64,000 nucleotides of DNA from Tardiphaga sp. Its GTDB lineage: Bacteria > Pseudomonadota > Alphaproteobacteria > Rhizobiales > Xanthobacteraceae. Below, piece after piece: positions 36,131 to 46,138 of the stretch. The notes beneath the pieces were generated by a model. That model had not been told where the DNA came from. It did no database searches and saw only the letters and a program-made list of their open reading frames with translations. The stretch's first letter is position 1, and each line of letters begins with the position of its first letter. The position numbers and the translations under genes were made by a program. Location of the stretch: positions 1 to 64,000 of the forward strand of contig JASBVG010000042.1 of NCBI GenBank assembly GCA_030147505.1, written 5' to 3'.

Positions 36131-36616
36131 TCAGGGCTGCTGCGGCGCTGCCGGCGGCACAGCACCCGGAGTAGGCGTCGCGCCCGGTGCAGCCGCCACG
36201 CCTTCGAGCGCCACCAGCTTGGTCTTGGTGTAACCGCCGGCGCGCAGGCGCTCCATCACGTCGAAGAACTCGCCGTACGGCACCGCGCGATCGACGCGCA
36301 GGAAGATTGGCCGTTCCTTGTTGCCGTTGTCCATCGAGTCGAGCCGGCTGATCAGATCGACGCGCTTCACCATGTCCTCGCCGATCGCGACAGCGAGATC
36401 CGGCTTGATACTGACATAGGTCGGCTTGTCCGGCTTCTTTTGCGGCGCCGTGGTGGAGGTCGGCAGATTGATCGGCAGGTCCACGGTCGACAGCGGCGCG
36501 GCGACCATGAAGATGATCAGCAGCACCAGAATGACGTCGATGAAGGGCGTGACGTTGATTTCGTGGTTTTCCTCGAAATCGTCGTCACCGGAACCTTCGG
36601 AAAGCGACATACCCAT
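36131..36616 (-). CDS. exbD: Biopolymer transport protein ExbD (set 1)
   Basis: A 161-residue partner of ExbB in the proton-driven TonB motor. The N-terminal ENHEINVTPFIDVILVLLII leads into the single membrane helix with the conserved proton-path Asp in PFIDV, near residue 27. The periplasmic domain follows, and the tail is Ala/Pro-rich. It starts two bases after exbB ends and precedes tonB by 13 bases, so the operon is tight. Confidence 0.95.
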   Translation of the reverse strand: MGMSLSEGSGDDDFEENHEINVTPFIDVILVLLIIFMVAAPLSTVDLPINLPTSTTAPQKKPDKPTYVSIKPDLAVAIGEDMVKRVDLISRLDSMDNGNKERPIFLRVDRAVPYGEFFDVMERLRAGGYTKTKLVALEGVAAAPGATPTPGAVPPAAPQQP

Positions 36617-36618
36617 CG

Positions 36619-37509
36619 TTATTCAGCCGCTGCGCGCATGTGGGCGCTGGAGTGAGTGCGATCGAGATCGCGCGAGAGCAGACGCGCGGACGCGCCCTGC
36701 GCGCGGCCGACGATCTCCATGTAGTTCTTCGTCACGCGGGCGAAGTGATTGTAGATGATCACGGCCGGGATCGCAGCGACGAGGCCGATGGCGGTGGCGA
36801 GCAGAGCTTCGGCGATGCCGGGCGCGACGACCGCAAGATTGGTCGTCTGCGACTTCGAGATGCCGATAAAACTGTTCATGATGCCCCAGACGGTACCGAA
36901 CAGGCCGACGAAGGGCGAGATCGCACCGATGGTCGCGAGCGCGCCCATGCCGGCGCGGACCTTGCGGCCCTCGGCGCGGACGATTTCGCCGAAGCTCGAT
37001 GCCGCGCGCTCCTTGATGCCTTCGTCGCTGGAGATGCCCGCGGACATCTTGCCTTCCCGCATGGCCGCGGCGAGCAGGCGCGACAGCACCGTCCCCCTGT
37101 CGCCAAGCGCCATCTGCGCTTCGGCGAGCGACCGCGCTTCGCCGATCTTGCGGAGTGCACTCTTCAGGCGATTGGTCGAATAGGTCAGCTCCATGAACTT
37201 GAAGATGCCGACCGTCCAGGTGAGGACCGATGCGAGCGCGAGACCGATCATCACAGCTTTGACGATGATATCGGCGCCCATGAACATCGCCCATGGCGAC
37301 AGATCGTGCTCGCCGGTGGCGACGGGCGGTTTTGCAGCGACCGCCGTGGCCGGGCTCGCAAGCGCCGGCGCGGCCTGTACAGGCGCAAATTGTGCCGGCG
37401 CAACAGTTGCTGCCGGAGCCGCAGGCGGTGTCGCCTGCTGCGCGATGAGTGGCGATGCGAACCAGACCGTCGCCAGCACAGCCAGCAACTTAAGAACGTT
37501 TCTAAACAA
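36619..37509 (-). CDS. exbB: Biopolymer transport protein ExbB (set 1)
   Basis: A 296-residue inner-membrane motor protein. A signal-like segment ([20 protein letters not shown]) and an Ala/Pro-rich periplasmic region come first. Three membrane helices of the MotA/TolQ/ExbB family follow, with [19 protein letters not shown] and [21 protein letters not shown]. The start is TTG at 37509, supported by GAGGT eight bases upstream. An iron-control-element-like palindrome overlaps the first codons (37490-37506), which would let an iron regulator block initiation. Confidence 0.93.
   Translation of the reverse strand: MFRNVLKLLAVLATVWFASPLIAQQATPPAAPAATVAPAQFAPVQAAPALASPATAVAAKPPVATGEHDLSPWAMFMGADIIVKAVMIGLALASVLTWTVGIFKFMELTYSTNRLKSALRKIGEARSLAEAQMALGDRGTVLSRLLAAAMREGKMSAGISSDEGIKERAASSFGEIVRAEGRKVRAGMGALATIGAISPFVGLFGTVWGIMNSFIGISKSQTTNLAVVAPGIAEALLATAIGLVAAIPAVIIYNHFARVTKNYMEIVGRAQGASARLLSRDLDRTHSSAHMRAAAE
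37490..37506. promoter_or_regulatory. Irr iron-control-element-like palindrome at exbB start
   Basis: The plus strand reads TTAAGAA-CGT-TTCTAAA. This is 13 of 14 positions of the TTTAGAA-N3-TTCTAAA type recognised by Irr in Bradyrhizobium relatives, as I recall the consensus. It covers codons 2-7 of exbB, an unusual position. The symmetry is plain; the regulator is inferred. Confidence 0.45.
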
Positions 37510-38331
37510 GATTGTACCTCGGCCCAGTAGCAGACAGGATTGCGATCAATACGGCCAATGCGGCCGTTTCAGGTTCGCTGCTTCCACAGCGTTCGGCACG
37601 AAAGCGGAGCGCGCCGTCGAACTCGGAAAACAAACGTTGCGCGCGCGCAGGACGTATCACGCCGCGCCTCTTCGCAAAAGCCGCGCCGCGCATGGCTGCT
37701 GTTACGGCCATCGCGAGCTGCAGTTTAGAAGCAGTATAATCTGCACGCGCCCAGCCCGGCTCACCTTCGCTCGCAGCCTTCCGGTCGGTCACCGACGGAG
37801 CTGAATATGTAACGGCGATGGGCATCATCGTGCAGCTGTGATCAAGGATCGGCTTGTGATGCGCTCGCGGCGATACCGCGACTGCGAACGCACTATGTCC
37901 ATAACTGCATCACGGGTCATTTGCCCACATGAATGGACTCAATTCCGCTTGAATAGCTCCAGATCAAAATCATTCTAAACTGCGAGCGCGCAGTTTCCCC
38001 GCCGCAAGCCGGTCGCTGGAGCGCCACAAAGATGCCGCACCGTTCCGGAGGCATCGGGCGCAAAACCGCGCAGACGGGATCAACTGGGGATTGCTTTGTC
38101 CAAAACCCGCCAAGCCTCGCATTGCATACCGTCCTGGTCGATCGGGACCGGGATCGGCGCCTTGCGGAAACATACGGAAACACTTGAATACATGAAGTTT
38201 TCGCAATGATGAACGTTCTCAAGCGGTCGTGTGTTTACAGAATTGAACCGGGTTTTTAACTGGCCGGAGAGCTGCAACCGGGCCGGGTAGCGATCCGCGC
38301 CGCAAGGTTGCCACAAGCCAAGAGAGCCGAC
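37510..38331. other. Long intergenic region between exbB and the RND pump
   Basis: These 822 bases hold the divergent promoters of the exbB operon and the efflux pump. Several short frames exist but lack ribosome sites and family features. A further TTCTAAA half-site with a weak partner (ATCAAAA-TCA-TTCTAAA, 37963-37979) resembles the exbB palindrome. I see no RNA gene and no repeat of note. Confidence 0.45.
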
Positions 38332-39489
38332 ATGACGACGCGCCCCCGTTTCCCCTGGATCAGCTTGATATTGCTGGCCGTTCTCCTCGGCGGAGGCTAT
38401 GCGGCCTTGCGGCATTACAGCGGCGGCAGCTCGAAGGCACAGGCCGACAAGTCGCCTGGTCCGGCCCCCATTCCGGTGAAAATCGCCTCCGTCGAGAAGT
38501 CGGACTTCCCCGTCTACCTGACCGGCCTCGGCACGGTGCAGGGCTTCAATACCGTCGTGGTACGGACGCGCGTCGACGGTCAGATCGACCGTATCGCCTT
38601 CACCGAAGGACAGATCGTCAAGGCCGGCGACCTGCTCGCGCAGATCGATCCCCGCCCCTTCCAGGCCGCGCTCGATCAGGCCAAGGCTAAGAAGGCGCAG
38701 GACGAAGCCAATCTCGCCAATGCCAATCTCGATTTGCAGCGTTACACCAAGCTCGGCGAATTCGCGACCAAGCAGCAGACCGATACGCAGCGCTCCACTG
38801 TGCAGCAACTCACCGCACAGATCGCAGCCGATGAAGCCGCGATCGCCAATGCGCAAACGCAACTCGATTATACGACGGTGCAAGCGCCGATCGCGGGAGT
38901 TGTTGGCTTCCGTCAGGTCGACAAGGGTAACATCGTCAATGCCTCGACACAGACAGGCATCGTCACCATTGCCCAGATCGAACCGATCGCGATGATCTTC
39001 ACCGCGCCGGAACAGCATCTCGTCGATATCAACGATCAACTCGCCAAGCATCCGCTGGAAGTCGATGCCTATACCACCGACGGCAAGCGGCTGCTGTCGA
39101 AGGGCACGCTTGCGGTCGTCAACAATCAGGTCGACACGACCAGCGGCACCATCCGGCTGAAGGCCGTGTTCGACAACAAGGATCACGTGTTGTGGCCCGG
39201 TCTCTCTGTCTCGACTCGTTTGCTGGTAACGACACTCAAAGACGCCACCGTCGTGCCGGATGACGCCGTGCAGCACGGTGTCGACGGTCTCTATGCTTTC
39301 GCGATCGGCGCCAACAGCAAGGCGGAGGTCCGCAAGATCAAGGTCGGGCGTTCCATCGACGGCCGTACAGTCATCGAAGACGGTCTCACCCCCGGCGACC
39401 GCGTTATCGTCGCTGGTCAATATAAGGTGCAGCCAGGCTCGGTGGTTGCGTCTGCCGTGGCATCTGCCGATGCTACCAAGGAGCAGTAA
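38332..39489 (+). CDS. RND efflux periplasmic adaptor (membrane fusion protein, MdtA-like)
   Basis: A 385-residue adaptor that bridges the inner-membrane pump and an outer-membrane channel. It has an N-terminal membrane anchor (FPWISLILLAVLLGGGYAAL), a biotinyl-lipoyl-like hairpin half (VVVRTRVDGQIDRIAF, then LDYTTVQAPIAGVVGFRQVDKGN), a coiled-coil region around residues 110-180, and the beta-barrel and membrane-proximal domains. The sequence is closest to MdtA-type adaptors. The pump gene follows after four bases, so they form one operon. No TolC-type gene is present. Confidence 0.94.
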   Translation: MTTRPRFPWISLILLAVLLGGGYAALRHYSGGSSKAQADKSPGPAPIPVKIASVEKSDFPVYLTGLGTVQGFNTVVVRTRVDGQIDRIAFTEGQIVKAGDLLAQIDPRPFQAALDQAKAKKAQDEANLANANLDLQRYTKLGEFATKQQTDTQRSTVQQLTAQIAADEAAIANAQTQLDYTTVQAPIAGVVGFRQVDKGNIVNASTQTGIVTIAQIEPIAMIFTAPEQHLVDINDQLAKHPLEVDAYTTDGKRLLSKGTLAVVNNQVDTTSGTIRLKAVFDNKDHVLWPGLSVSTRLLVTTLKDATVVPDDAVQHGVDGLYAFAIGANSKAEVRKIKVGRSIDGRTVIEDGLTPGDRVIVAGQYKVQPGSVVASAVASADATKEQ

Positions 39490-39492
39490 GTC

Positions 39493-42400
39493 ATGAACGG
39501 GGGCATCTCATCACCGTTCATCCGCTATCCGATCGCCACATCGCTGCTGATGGCCGGCATCCTCTTCGTTGGACTCGTCTCTTACCCAATGCTCCCGGTA
39601 GCGCCGCTGCCGCAGGTCGATTTCCCGACCATCCAGATCTCTGCCACGCTGCCTGGCGGCAGCCCCGAAACCATGGCGTCATCGGTAGCGCAGCCGCTGG
39701 AACGGCAATTCGCGCAGATCCCCGGCGTCGCCCAGATGACCTCGACGAGTTCGCTCGGCACCGCCGCCATCACGATTCAGTTCGACCTCAACCGCTCCAT
39801 CGACGGCGCCGCCAATGATGTGCAAGCTGCCATCAATGCCGCCAGCGGGCAATTGCCGAAGAGTCTCCCCTCGCCGCCGACCTATCGCAAGGTGAACCCG
39901 GCGGACTCACCGATCATGCTGCTGTCGGCGACATCGGACACGTTGCCGATCACCACGGTCAGCGACAGCGTCGATGCGCAACTCGCGCAGCAGATCAGCC
40001 AGATCAACGGCGTGGCGCAGGTCACCATCGGCGGGCAGCAGAAGCCGGCGATCCGCATTCAGATCGATCCGGCCAAACTCGTGGCCAAGGGCATCGGCCT
40101 CGAAGACATTCGCACCCAGCTCGCCGTCACCACGGTCGATAGCCCAAAGGGCAATATCGATGGCACGACGCGCAGCTATACGATCTACGCCAATGACCAG
40201 TTGCCCGAATCGAAGGACTGGAACGACGTCATCATTACCTATCGCAATGGCGGCCCGCTGCGCGTACGCGACATCGGCCATGCGGTGACCGGACCTGAAG
40301 ACGCCAAGCAGGCGGCGTGGGCCAATGGCAAGCGCGGCGTGTTTCTTGTGATCTTCAAACAGCCCGGCGCCAACGTCATCGACACCGTGGACAAGATCAA
40401 GGCCGAGCTGCCGCGTCTCGTCGCTGCGATCCCGCCAGCGGTCAAGATCGATGTTCTCAGCGACCGCACGCAGACCATTCGCGCGGCCGTTCAGGATGTG
40501 CAGTTCACATTGCTGCTCACGATCGCGCTGGTCGTCATGGTGATCTTCGTCTTCCTGCGCAATGTCTGGGCCACCATCATCCCCAGCGTCACCGTGCCAC
40601 TCGCCTTGCTTGGCGCGTGCGCGCTCATGTGGGTGTTCGGCTATACGCTCGACAATCTGTCCCTGATGGCGCTCACGATCTCCGTTGGCTTCGTCGTGGA
40701 TGACGCCATCGTGATGCTGGAGAACATCACCCGCTATATCGAGGAAGGCGAGACGCCGATGGCCGCCGCGCTGAAGGGCTCCGGCGAAATCGGTTTCACC
40801 ATTGTCTCGATATCGGTCTCGCTGGTAGCCGTGCTGATCCCGCTGCTGCTCATGGGGGGCATCATCGGCCGCCTGTTCCGCGAATTCGCCATCACTCTCA
40901 CCATGGCGATCTTCGTGTCGCTGGTCGTCTCATTGACCCTGACCCCGATGATGGCCTCGCGCTTCCTGCGTGACGAGAAGCACGCCAGACACGGTCGCTT
41001 CTACCAGATGAGCGAGAATGTGTTCGATGCCATGCTGCGCGCCTATGAGTGCGGGCTGGATCTGGTGCTGCGCTGGCGACTGACCACGCTGATGGTGTTC
41101 TTTGCTACGGTGGCACTCTCGGTCTATCTGTTCGTCATCATCCCGAAGGGTTTCTTCCCGCAACAGGATACGGGCCTGATTACTGCCTCGTCGGAAGCGG
41201 CACAGGACATCTCCTTCGCCGACATGCGCAAGCATCAGGAAGAACTCGGCAAGATCGTGCAGGCCGATCCCGATGTCGCCACCGTCGCCATGGCGATTGG
41301 CGGCAATAGCGGCGCGCTCAATACCGGCCGCATGTTCATCACGCTCAAGCCCCGCGATGAGCGTTCGGCTTCGGCGCAGCAGATCATCGCGCGGCTGCGG
41401 CCCAAGCTCGAGAAGGTCGAAGGCGCAAGGCTGTTCATGCAAGCCGCGCAGGACGTCCGCCTCGGCGGCCGCGCCACGCGCACCCAATTCGAATATACAT
41501 TGCAGGACGCCAATCTCGCCGAACTGAACGAATGGGCGCCGAAAATCCTGACCAAGATGCAGACTCTGCCCGAGTTGCGTGACGTCGCCACCGATCAGCA
41601 GACCAAGGGCACTACGCTCACGTTGAGCATCGATCGCGACAATGCCTCACGCTACGGCATCTCGCCGCAGCTGATTGACGATACGCTGTATGATTCCTTC
41701 GGACAGCGTCAGATCGCCCAGTTTTTCACCCAGCTGAACAGCTATCACGTCATCCTGGAAATCCTGCCAGAACTGCAGGGCAAGCTCGACACGCTGGACA
41801 AGATCTACATCAAGTCGCCGACCACAGGGGATCAGGTGCCGCTCTCCGCGTTCGTCAAATGGACCACCGTGCCGGTGCGGCCGCTATCGATCAGCCATCA
41901 GGGGCAGTTCCCTGCCATCACCATCAGCTTCAATCTCGCGCAGGGCGTGGCGCTCGGCCAGGCCACCGACGCCGTGCAAAATGCCATGCAGGAGCTGAAC
42001 GCACCCGCGACGCTGCGCGGCACCTTCCAGGGGACCGCGCAGGCGTTCCAGCAATCGCTGTCTACCGTGCCCTTGCTGATCCTCGCGGCACTGGTCGTGG
42101 TCTATCTGATCCTCGGCATCCTCTATGAGAGCTACATCCATCCGCTGACCATTCTCTCTACTCTCCCCTCGGCTGGTGTCGGCGCGCTGGCAATCCTGAT
42201 GGCTTTCGGCTTCGACTTCAGCCTGATCGCATTGATTGGCATCATCCTGCTGATCGGCATCGTCAAGAAGAACGGCATCATGCTGGTGGACTTCGCCATT
42301 GCCGCCGAGCGTGACGAACATATCGAGCCGGAAGCCGCCATCCGCAAAGCCGCGCTGTTGCGTTTCCGCCCGATCATGATGACGACCATGGCCGCGCTGC

Positions 42401-42636
42401 TCGGCGGCGTGCCACTGATGCTCGGCACCGGCACCGGATCGGAAATCCGCCAGCCGCTCGGCTATGCCATGGTCGGCGGCCTGATCGTCAGTCAGGCGCT
42501 AACTTTGTTCACGACGCCGGTGGTCTATGTCTATCTCGACAAGCTCTCGACCATGATGTCTGGCTGGGGTCGCGACAAAGGCACCGACGCTGCACCGCCA
42601 ACCGAGCATGGCCTTGCGAAGCAGGCTGCCGAATAG
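39493..42636 (+). CDS. RND multidrug efflux permease (MdtB/MdtC-like)
   Basis: A 1047-residue proton-driven pump of the HAE1 RND family. The start SPFIRYPIATSLLMAGILFVG, the central VGFVVDDAIVMLENITRYIE with the proton-relay Asp pair, and GIVKKNGIMLVDFAIAAERD in the second half are all typical. The periplasmic loops and twelve membrane helices fit the normal length. The N-terminus and the motif layout favour the MdtBC/MuxBC branch over AcrB. It is the last gene of the operon; drugs or metal chelates are possible substrates. Confidence 0.96.
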   Translation: MNGGISSPFIRYPIATSLLMAGILFVGLVSYPMLPVAPLPQVDFPTIQISATLPGGSPETMASSVAQPLERQFAQIPGVAQMTSTSSLGTAAITIQFDLNRSIDGAANDVQAAINAASGQLPKSLPSPPTYRKVNPADSPIMLLSATSDTLPITTVSDSVDAQLAQQISQINGVAQVTIGGQQKPAIRIQIDPAKLVAKGIGLEDIRTQLAVTTVDSPKGNIDGTTRSYTIYANDQLPESKDWNDVIITYRNGGPLRVRDIGHAVTGPEDAKQAAWANGKRGVFLVIFKQPGANVIDTVDKIKAELPRLVAAIPPAVKIDVLSDRTQTIRAAVQDVQFTLLLTIALVVMVIFVFLRNVWATIIPSVTVPLALLGACALMWVFGYTLDNLSLMALTISVGFVVDDAIVMLENITRYIEEGETPMAAALKGSGEIGFTIVSISVSLVAVLIPLLLMGGIIGRLFREFAITLTMAIFVSLVVSLTLTPMMASRFLRDEKHARHGRFYQMSENVFDAMLRAYECGLDLVLRWRLTTLMVFFATVALSVYLFVIIPKGFFPQQDTGLITASSEAAQDISFADMRKHQEELGKIVQADPDVATVAMAIGGNSGALNTGRMFITLKPRDERSASAQQIIARLRPKLEKVEGARLFMQAAQDVRLGGRATRTQFEYTLQDANLAELNEWAPKILTKMQTLPELRDVATDQQTKGTTLTLSIDRDNASRYGISPQLIDDTLYDSFGQRQIAQFFTQLNSYHVILEILPELQGKLDTLDKIYIKSPTTGDQVPLSAFVKWTTVPVRPLSISHQGQFPAITISFNLAQGVALGQATDAVQNAMQELNAPATLRGTFQGTAQAFQQSLSTVPLLILAALVVVYLILGILYESYIHPLTILSTLPSAGVGALAILMAFGFDFSLIALIGIILLIGIVKKNGIMLVDFAIAAERDEHIEPEAAIRKAALLRFRPIMMTTMAALLGGVPLMLGTGTGSEIRQPLGYAMVGGLIVSQALTLFTTPVVYVYLDKLSTMMSGWGRDKGTDAAPPTEHGLAKQAAE

Positions 42637-42844
42637 CGAAGGCCATCTCGCTGTCGCCGCTCGTGGAGGACTTCTTCTTGGTGCTACCTTTGATGCTGAG
42701 AAGCGAATGTCGATCTGGGCACCATTGGCTCGCAACGTCGACAGGCCAAACCGTCGACGGCAGCAGCAGGAAGAATTCCTTCCTATTCAGACCTTCGATC
42801 GCGCTTTCCAGCGTGAGTTCCGGGTCATTCCCCAAGGGTTTCCG

Positions 42845-42876
42845 AAAGAAAAAAGCCGGCGCTGATGCGCCGGCTT
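42845..42876 (-). terminator. Rho-independent terminator of the chemoreceptor gene
   Basis: On the minus strand a ten-base perfect stem (AAGCCGGCGC / GCGCCGGCTT, loop ATCA) is followed by TTTTCTTTC. The plus side has no T-run, so it serves the minus-strand gene. Confidence 0.85.
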
Positions 42877-42903
42877 GGATGTCATAACGAAAGGTGAGGC
42901 GGA

Positions 42904-44595
42904 TCAGGCGGCACGCACCGCATTCAGGAAATTGCTCACTTCGACCTTCAGCCTGGTGCTATCCGAAGACAGCGACTGGGCGGCGGACAAGACCTGCGAC
43001 GAGGCCGAGCCGGTTTCACTGGCGCCCCGCTGCACGTCGATGATGTTCGATGACACCTGCATCGTGCCCTGCGCCGCTTGCTGAACGTTGCGCGATATTT
43101 CCTGCGTGGCAGCCCCCTGCTCTTCCACCGCGGACGCGATGGTCGAGGCGATTTCCGACATGCGACCGATGGTGTCACCGATCTCCTTGATGGCGCCGAC
43201 CGATTCCTGCGTCGCCGCCTGGATGCCGGCGATCTGTGTCGAGATTTCGCCGGTCGCCTTGGCCGTCTGCTCGGCGAGCGCCTTCACTTCTGACGCTACC
43301 ACTGCGAAACCGCGACCAGCCTCACCGGCACGGGCCGCCTCGATGGTCGCGTTGAGGGCCAGCAGATTGGTCTGACCGGCAATATTGTTGATGAGTTCGA
43401 CGACATCGCCGATCCGCGCTGCGGCGCTGGCCAGTTCGCTGACGCGATCGTTGGTCTGACGGGCCTGATGCACGGCCTGGCCGGCAATGTTCGCGGATTC
43501 CTGCACTTGGCGGCTGATCTCGTTGATCGAGGATGCCATTTCCTCGGTCGCTGAAGCCACTGACTGCACATTCGTCGAGGCCTGCTCCGAAGCCGCCGCC
43601 ACCGAGGTCGTCAGTTCCTGCGAGCGCTCGGCGGTCGCGGTCAGCGTGCCAGCCGAGGCCTCGAGTTCTGTCGATGCGGACGACACAGTTTCCACCACCT
43701 CGCCGATCATCGTCTCGAAGTCGCTGGTAATCTTGTCGACGCGACGGCCGCGCTCGATCTTGGCTTCAGCATCCGCAGCGGCCGTCTGATCGGCCGCACG
43801 TTTGTCGATCAACGCCTGCTTGAACACCTGCAGCGCGTCACCCATGATGCCCATCTCCGTCTTCATGCCCTGATGCGGCACGTGCGCAGAGAGATCGCCC
43901 GCGCCGAGCGCCTGCATCGGCTTCACGATCGAGGCGATGCCGCTGGCAACGTCGCGCACCAGATAGATGCTGACGCCAATGCCGACGACGGTGGAGATGG
44001 CGAGAATGCTCAGGACCAGCATGAATGCGCTGTCGTAGCTCGCCACAGCATCCGCACCAGCCGCATCAGAGCCCTTGGTATTCAGTTCGATGTCCTTGAC
44101 GAGCAGTTCATCCGCCTTGAGCCCGATTGGGTTGACTGTCTTGCTGTTCAGCGCGTTGGCTTCCTGCGGCATCCTGCCGGCGGCCTTGCGCGACAGCTCC
44201 ATCACCTCAAGCGTTCCCTTCTTGTAGGTGTCCCATACTCGGCCCCACTCTTCATAGATGGCGCGCTCGTCAGGGGAAGTGATCATTTTCTGATAGTTCG
44301 CGCGGATACGTGTGTTGTTCGCCACCACAGTCTCGAGCGTCTTTTCATTGGCCAGTTTTTCCTCCAGCGTCTCTGCAAGCATGTGCTGTCGGATCACGTT
44401 GCGATAGGTAATTACCCCCGCCCGCAACTCGCCCAGCGTCCGGACGCTCGGCAGCCAATTTGTCTGGATATCCACGGTATTCGCGTTGATCGACCGCATC
44501 TTCATGATGGCAAGCATCCCGAGACCGCCCATGGACAGCAGAAGGAACGTCACCACGATTGAAATCTTGGCACGGATGGACATACGAGCAAGCAT
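42904..44595 (-). CDS. Methyl-accepting chemotaxis protein
   Basis: A 563-residue transmembrane chemoreceptor. Helix 1 ([20 protein letters not shown]) and helix 2 ([23 protein letters not shown], near 190-212) enclose a periplasmic four-helix-bundle sensor of the 4HB_MCP type. A HAMP domain and the cytoplasmic signalling bundle follow, including the tip [21 protein letters not shown]. There is no C-terminal CheR-binding pentapeptide (it ends [10 protein letters not shown]). The ligand is unknown. It is a single gene, like many alphaproteobacterial receptors. Confidence 0.95.
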   Translation of the reverse strand: MLARMSIRAKISIVVTFLLLSMGGLGMLAIMKMRSINANTVDIQTNWLPSVRTLGELRAGVITYRNVIRQHMLAETLEEKLANEKTLETVVANNTRIRANYQKMITSPDERAIYEEWGRVWDTYKKGTLEVMELSRKAAGRMPQEANALNSKTVNPIGLKADELLVKDIELNTKGSDAAGADAVASYDSAFMLVLSILAISTVVGIGVSIYLVRDVASGIASIVKPMQALGAGDLSAHVPHQGMKTEMGIMGDALQVFKQALIDKRAADQTAAADAEAKIERGRRVDKITSDFETMIGEVVETVSSASTELEASAGTLTATAERSQELTTSVAAASEQASTNVQSVASATEEMASSINEISRQVQESANIAGQAVHQARQTNDRVSELASAAARIGDVVELINNIAGQTNLLALNATIEAARAGEAGRGFAVVASEVKALAEQTAKATGEISTQIAGIQAATQESVGAIKEIGDTIGRMSEIASTIASAVEEQGAATQEISRNVQQAAQGTMQVSSNIIDVQRGASETGSASSQVLSAAQSLSSDSTRLKVEVSNFLNAVRAA

Positions 44596-45193
44596 GACGA
44601 AGAGTTCCCTCGGTTTGGTACCGTTGGTGGTTGAGCACAGATTTGGTCAGCAGGAGTGCGTGAGCAGAGCGGCGGACGCGAGCCTCGCAGCGATTCCCGC
44701 CATCAAGCCCCGCACACTCAATTTGGTGGTGTTACGTAAACCGCTGGTAAAAGATGCGACAACTTGACCGACAAAAATGAATCCGCAGCGCTTTTCTTAC
44801 CCGCTAAGAAAATCAATCGCTTAGTGGACATTGCGCGGGAGGAACCTGTGCAATTTTTGCGTGCACTCAAGCCATGAACCGTCCGCCCAGCGAACATGCC
44901 ACTAAAAAATGAACGCGTATCCACATACCGGTTGTACCACGGACTCCGCAGACGTCGGTCAGCAAACCGCGAACCGGGCCGCCTTTTCCCGATGTCGCCT
45001 GTCATCACCAAGGTACAGCGCTCCCGCGGGTGCCCGCTTCGCATCTCCTTATCTCGCATGCACATCCTTGTCGGAAGACGACTCTTCACCATGTGAAAGA
45101 TCATCTCGACGTCCTGAAGGACGGTGACCCATCGGGGTGTGGCGCAACGAGAAAGCGCTCCGATTTTCATTTGGCTACGAATAGGACAGCAGC
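44596..45193. other. Intergenic region with an AT-rich inverted repeat
   Basis: No convincing gene is seen in these 598 bases, although a 161-codon frame exists on the minus strand with poor codon character and no ribosome site. TTTTCTTA (44792-44799) and TAAGAAAA (44805-44812) form a perfect inverted repeat with a five-base spacer, a possible operator upstream of the chemoreceptor. Confidence 0.5.
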
Positions 45194-45604
45194 ATGGCCT
45201 CAATGCAAGCCGAAGCTCTCGCTCGCGAGTTCTTCGAACGTGTCTGGAAACCGCCGCACGATCTGAGCGCCATCGATCAACTCATGACCGAAGACTACCG
45301 GATCACGACGGCTGGTCACGTAATCGAAGGCCGGGACGCCTTCAAGGCATGGATCGCGAAAATGCAGGACACCGTGCGAAATGCGACGAACGAACATCTC
45401 GAACTATTCACGAATCCCGACGGAGATCGAGTTGTCTCGCGCTGGGTTACCCGAGGGATCGACAATGGCATGTTCGGACTTCGCGCGAGCGGGGCCGCGA
45501 TAGAGTTCAGCGGCATTGCTATTTGGAGGGTGAAGGACGATCGCCTCGCCGAATGTTGGGTCGAACGGAGCGCGTTCGAACTGTATGAACAACTGCGTTC
45601 CTGA
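45194..45604 (+). CDS. SnoaL-like / ester-cyclase-type NTF2-fold protein
   Basis: A 136-residue single-domain protein of the NTF2-like SnoaL superfamily. The start EALAREFFERVWKP, the middle LMTEDYRITTAGHVIEGRDAFKAW and the end DRLAECWVERS are typical of polyketide-cyclase-like proteins. Family members include cyclases, dehydratases and binding proteins, so function cannot be fixed. It has an AGGAC upstream sequence and stands alone between a chemoreceptor and the haem locus. It is probably soluble and cytoplasmic. Confidence 0.85.
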   Translation: MASMQAEALAREFFERVWKPPHDLSAIDQLMTEDYRITTAGHVIEGRDAFKAWIAKMQDTVRNATNEHLELFTNPDGDRVVSRWVTRGIDNGMFGLRASGAAIEFSGIAIWRVKDDRLAECWVERSAFELYEQLRS

Positions 45605-46138
45605 AAACGTGCAGCCGACACTTGCCTCACGCCGGATCATATCGCGAAGACATTCCGGGGTGAGAACCCTTCGAACTTCTGCCAATACAGTACAGATGAT
45701 AGCGTCCGGTTCGGCCAATAGCAGCAGCGCGCCACGTTGCCGATCGTAAGAACTGATCCACATGTCGGCACGGTTGCGCGAGGCGTTCCTATAGTTGCCG
45801 CAACGTCCGCTTGCGCCAGATCCAGATTTACCTTATCAGCGCCTATCGAGACGTCTCTGAGAATGGTTCGCCACCTTCATTACCCGCCGCAGACGACGGA
45901 GGCTTGTGCGTTCTCTCGCCTCTTCCCGCTAGACGAATGTGAGCAGTCACTGACGCTCTGGCCGAGACATCTTCTCTTCTAAACGAAGATTATCCCACGC
46001 ACGCATTGCCAGCCTGTAGACCGATCGCAGCGCAGGACACAGTATTTGCCGCCCAGAAGCGGGACTCGCGGCGAAACTGCGCTTGACCACCGCGCCGTAT
46101 CGCGTCCGGCAAATTAGTCTGTCTAAATGAACTGTTCT
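45605..46138. other. Intergenic region without recognised gene
   Basis: These 534 bases separate the SnoaL-like gene from the end of the haem-locus tonB gene. Base composition is less GC-rich than the flanks. I find no gene with a ribosome site, no tRNA and no strong terminator. One TTCTAAA half-site lies near 45,978 without a partner. Confidence 0.45.

Noticed and set aside
44718-45203. A 161-codon minus-strand frame in the gap after the chemoreceptor
   Set aside because: Cys/Arg-rich composition, no ribosome site and no recognisable domain.
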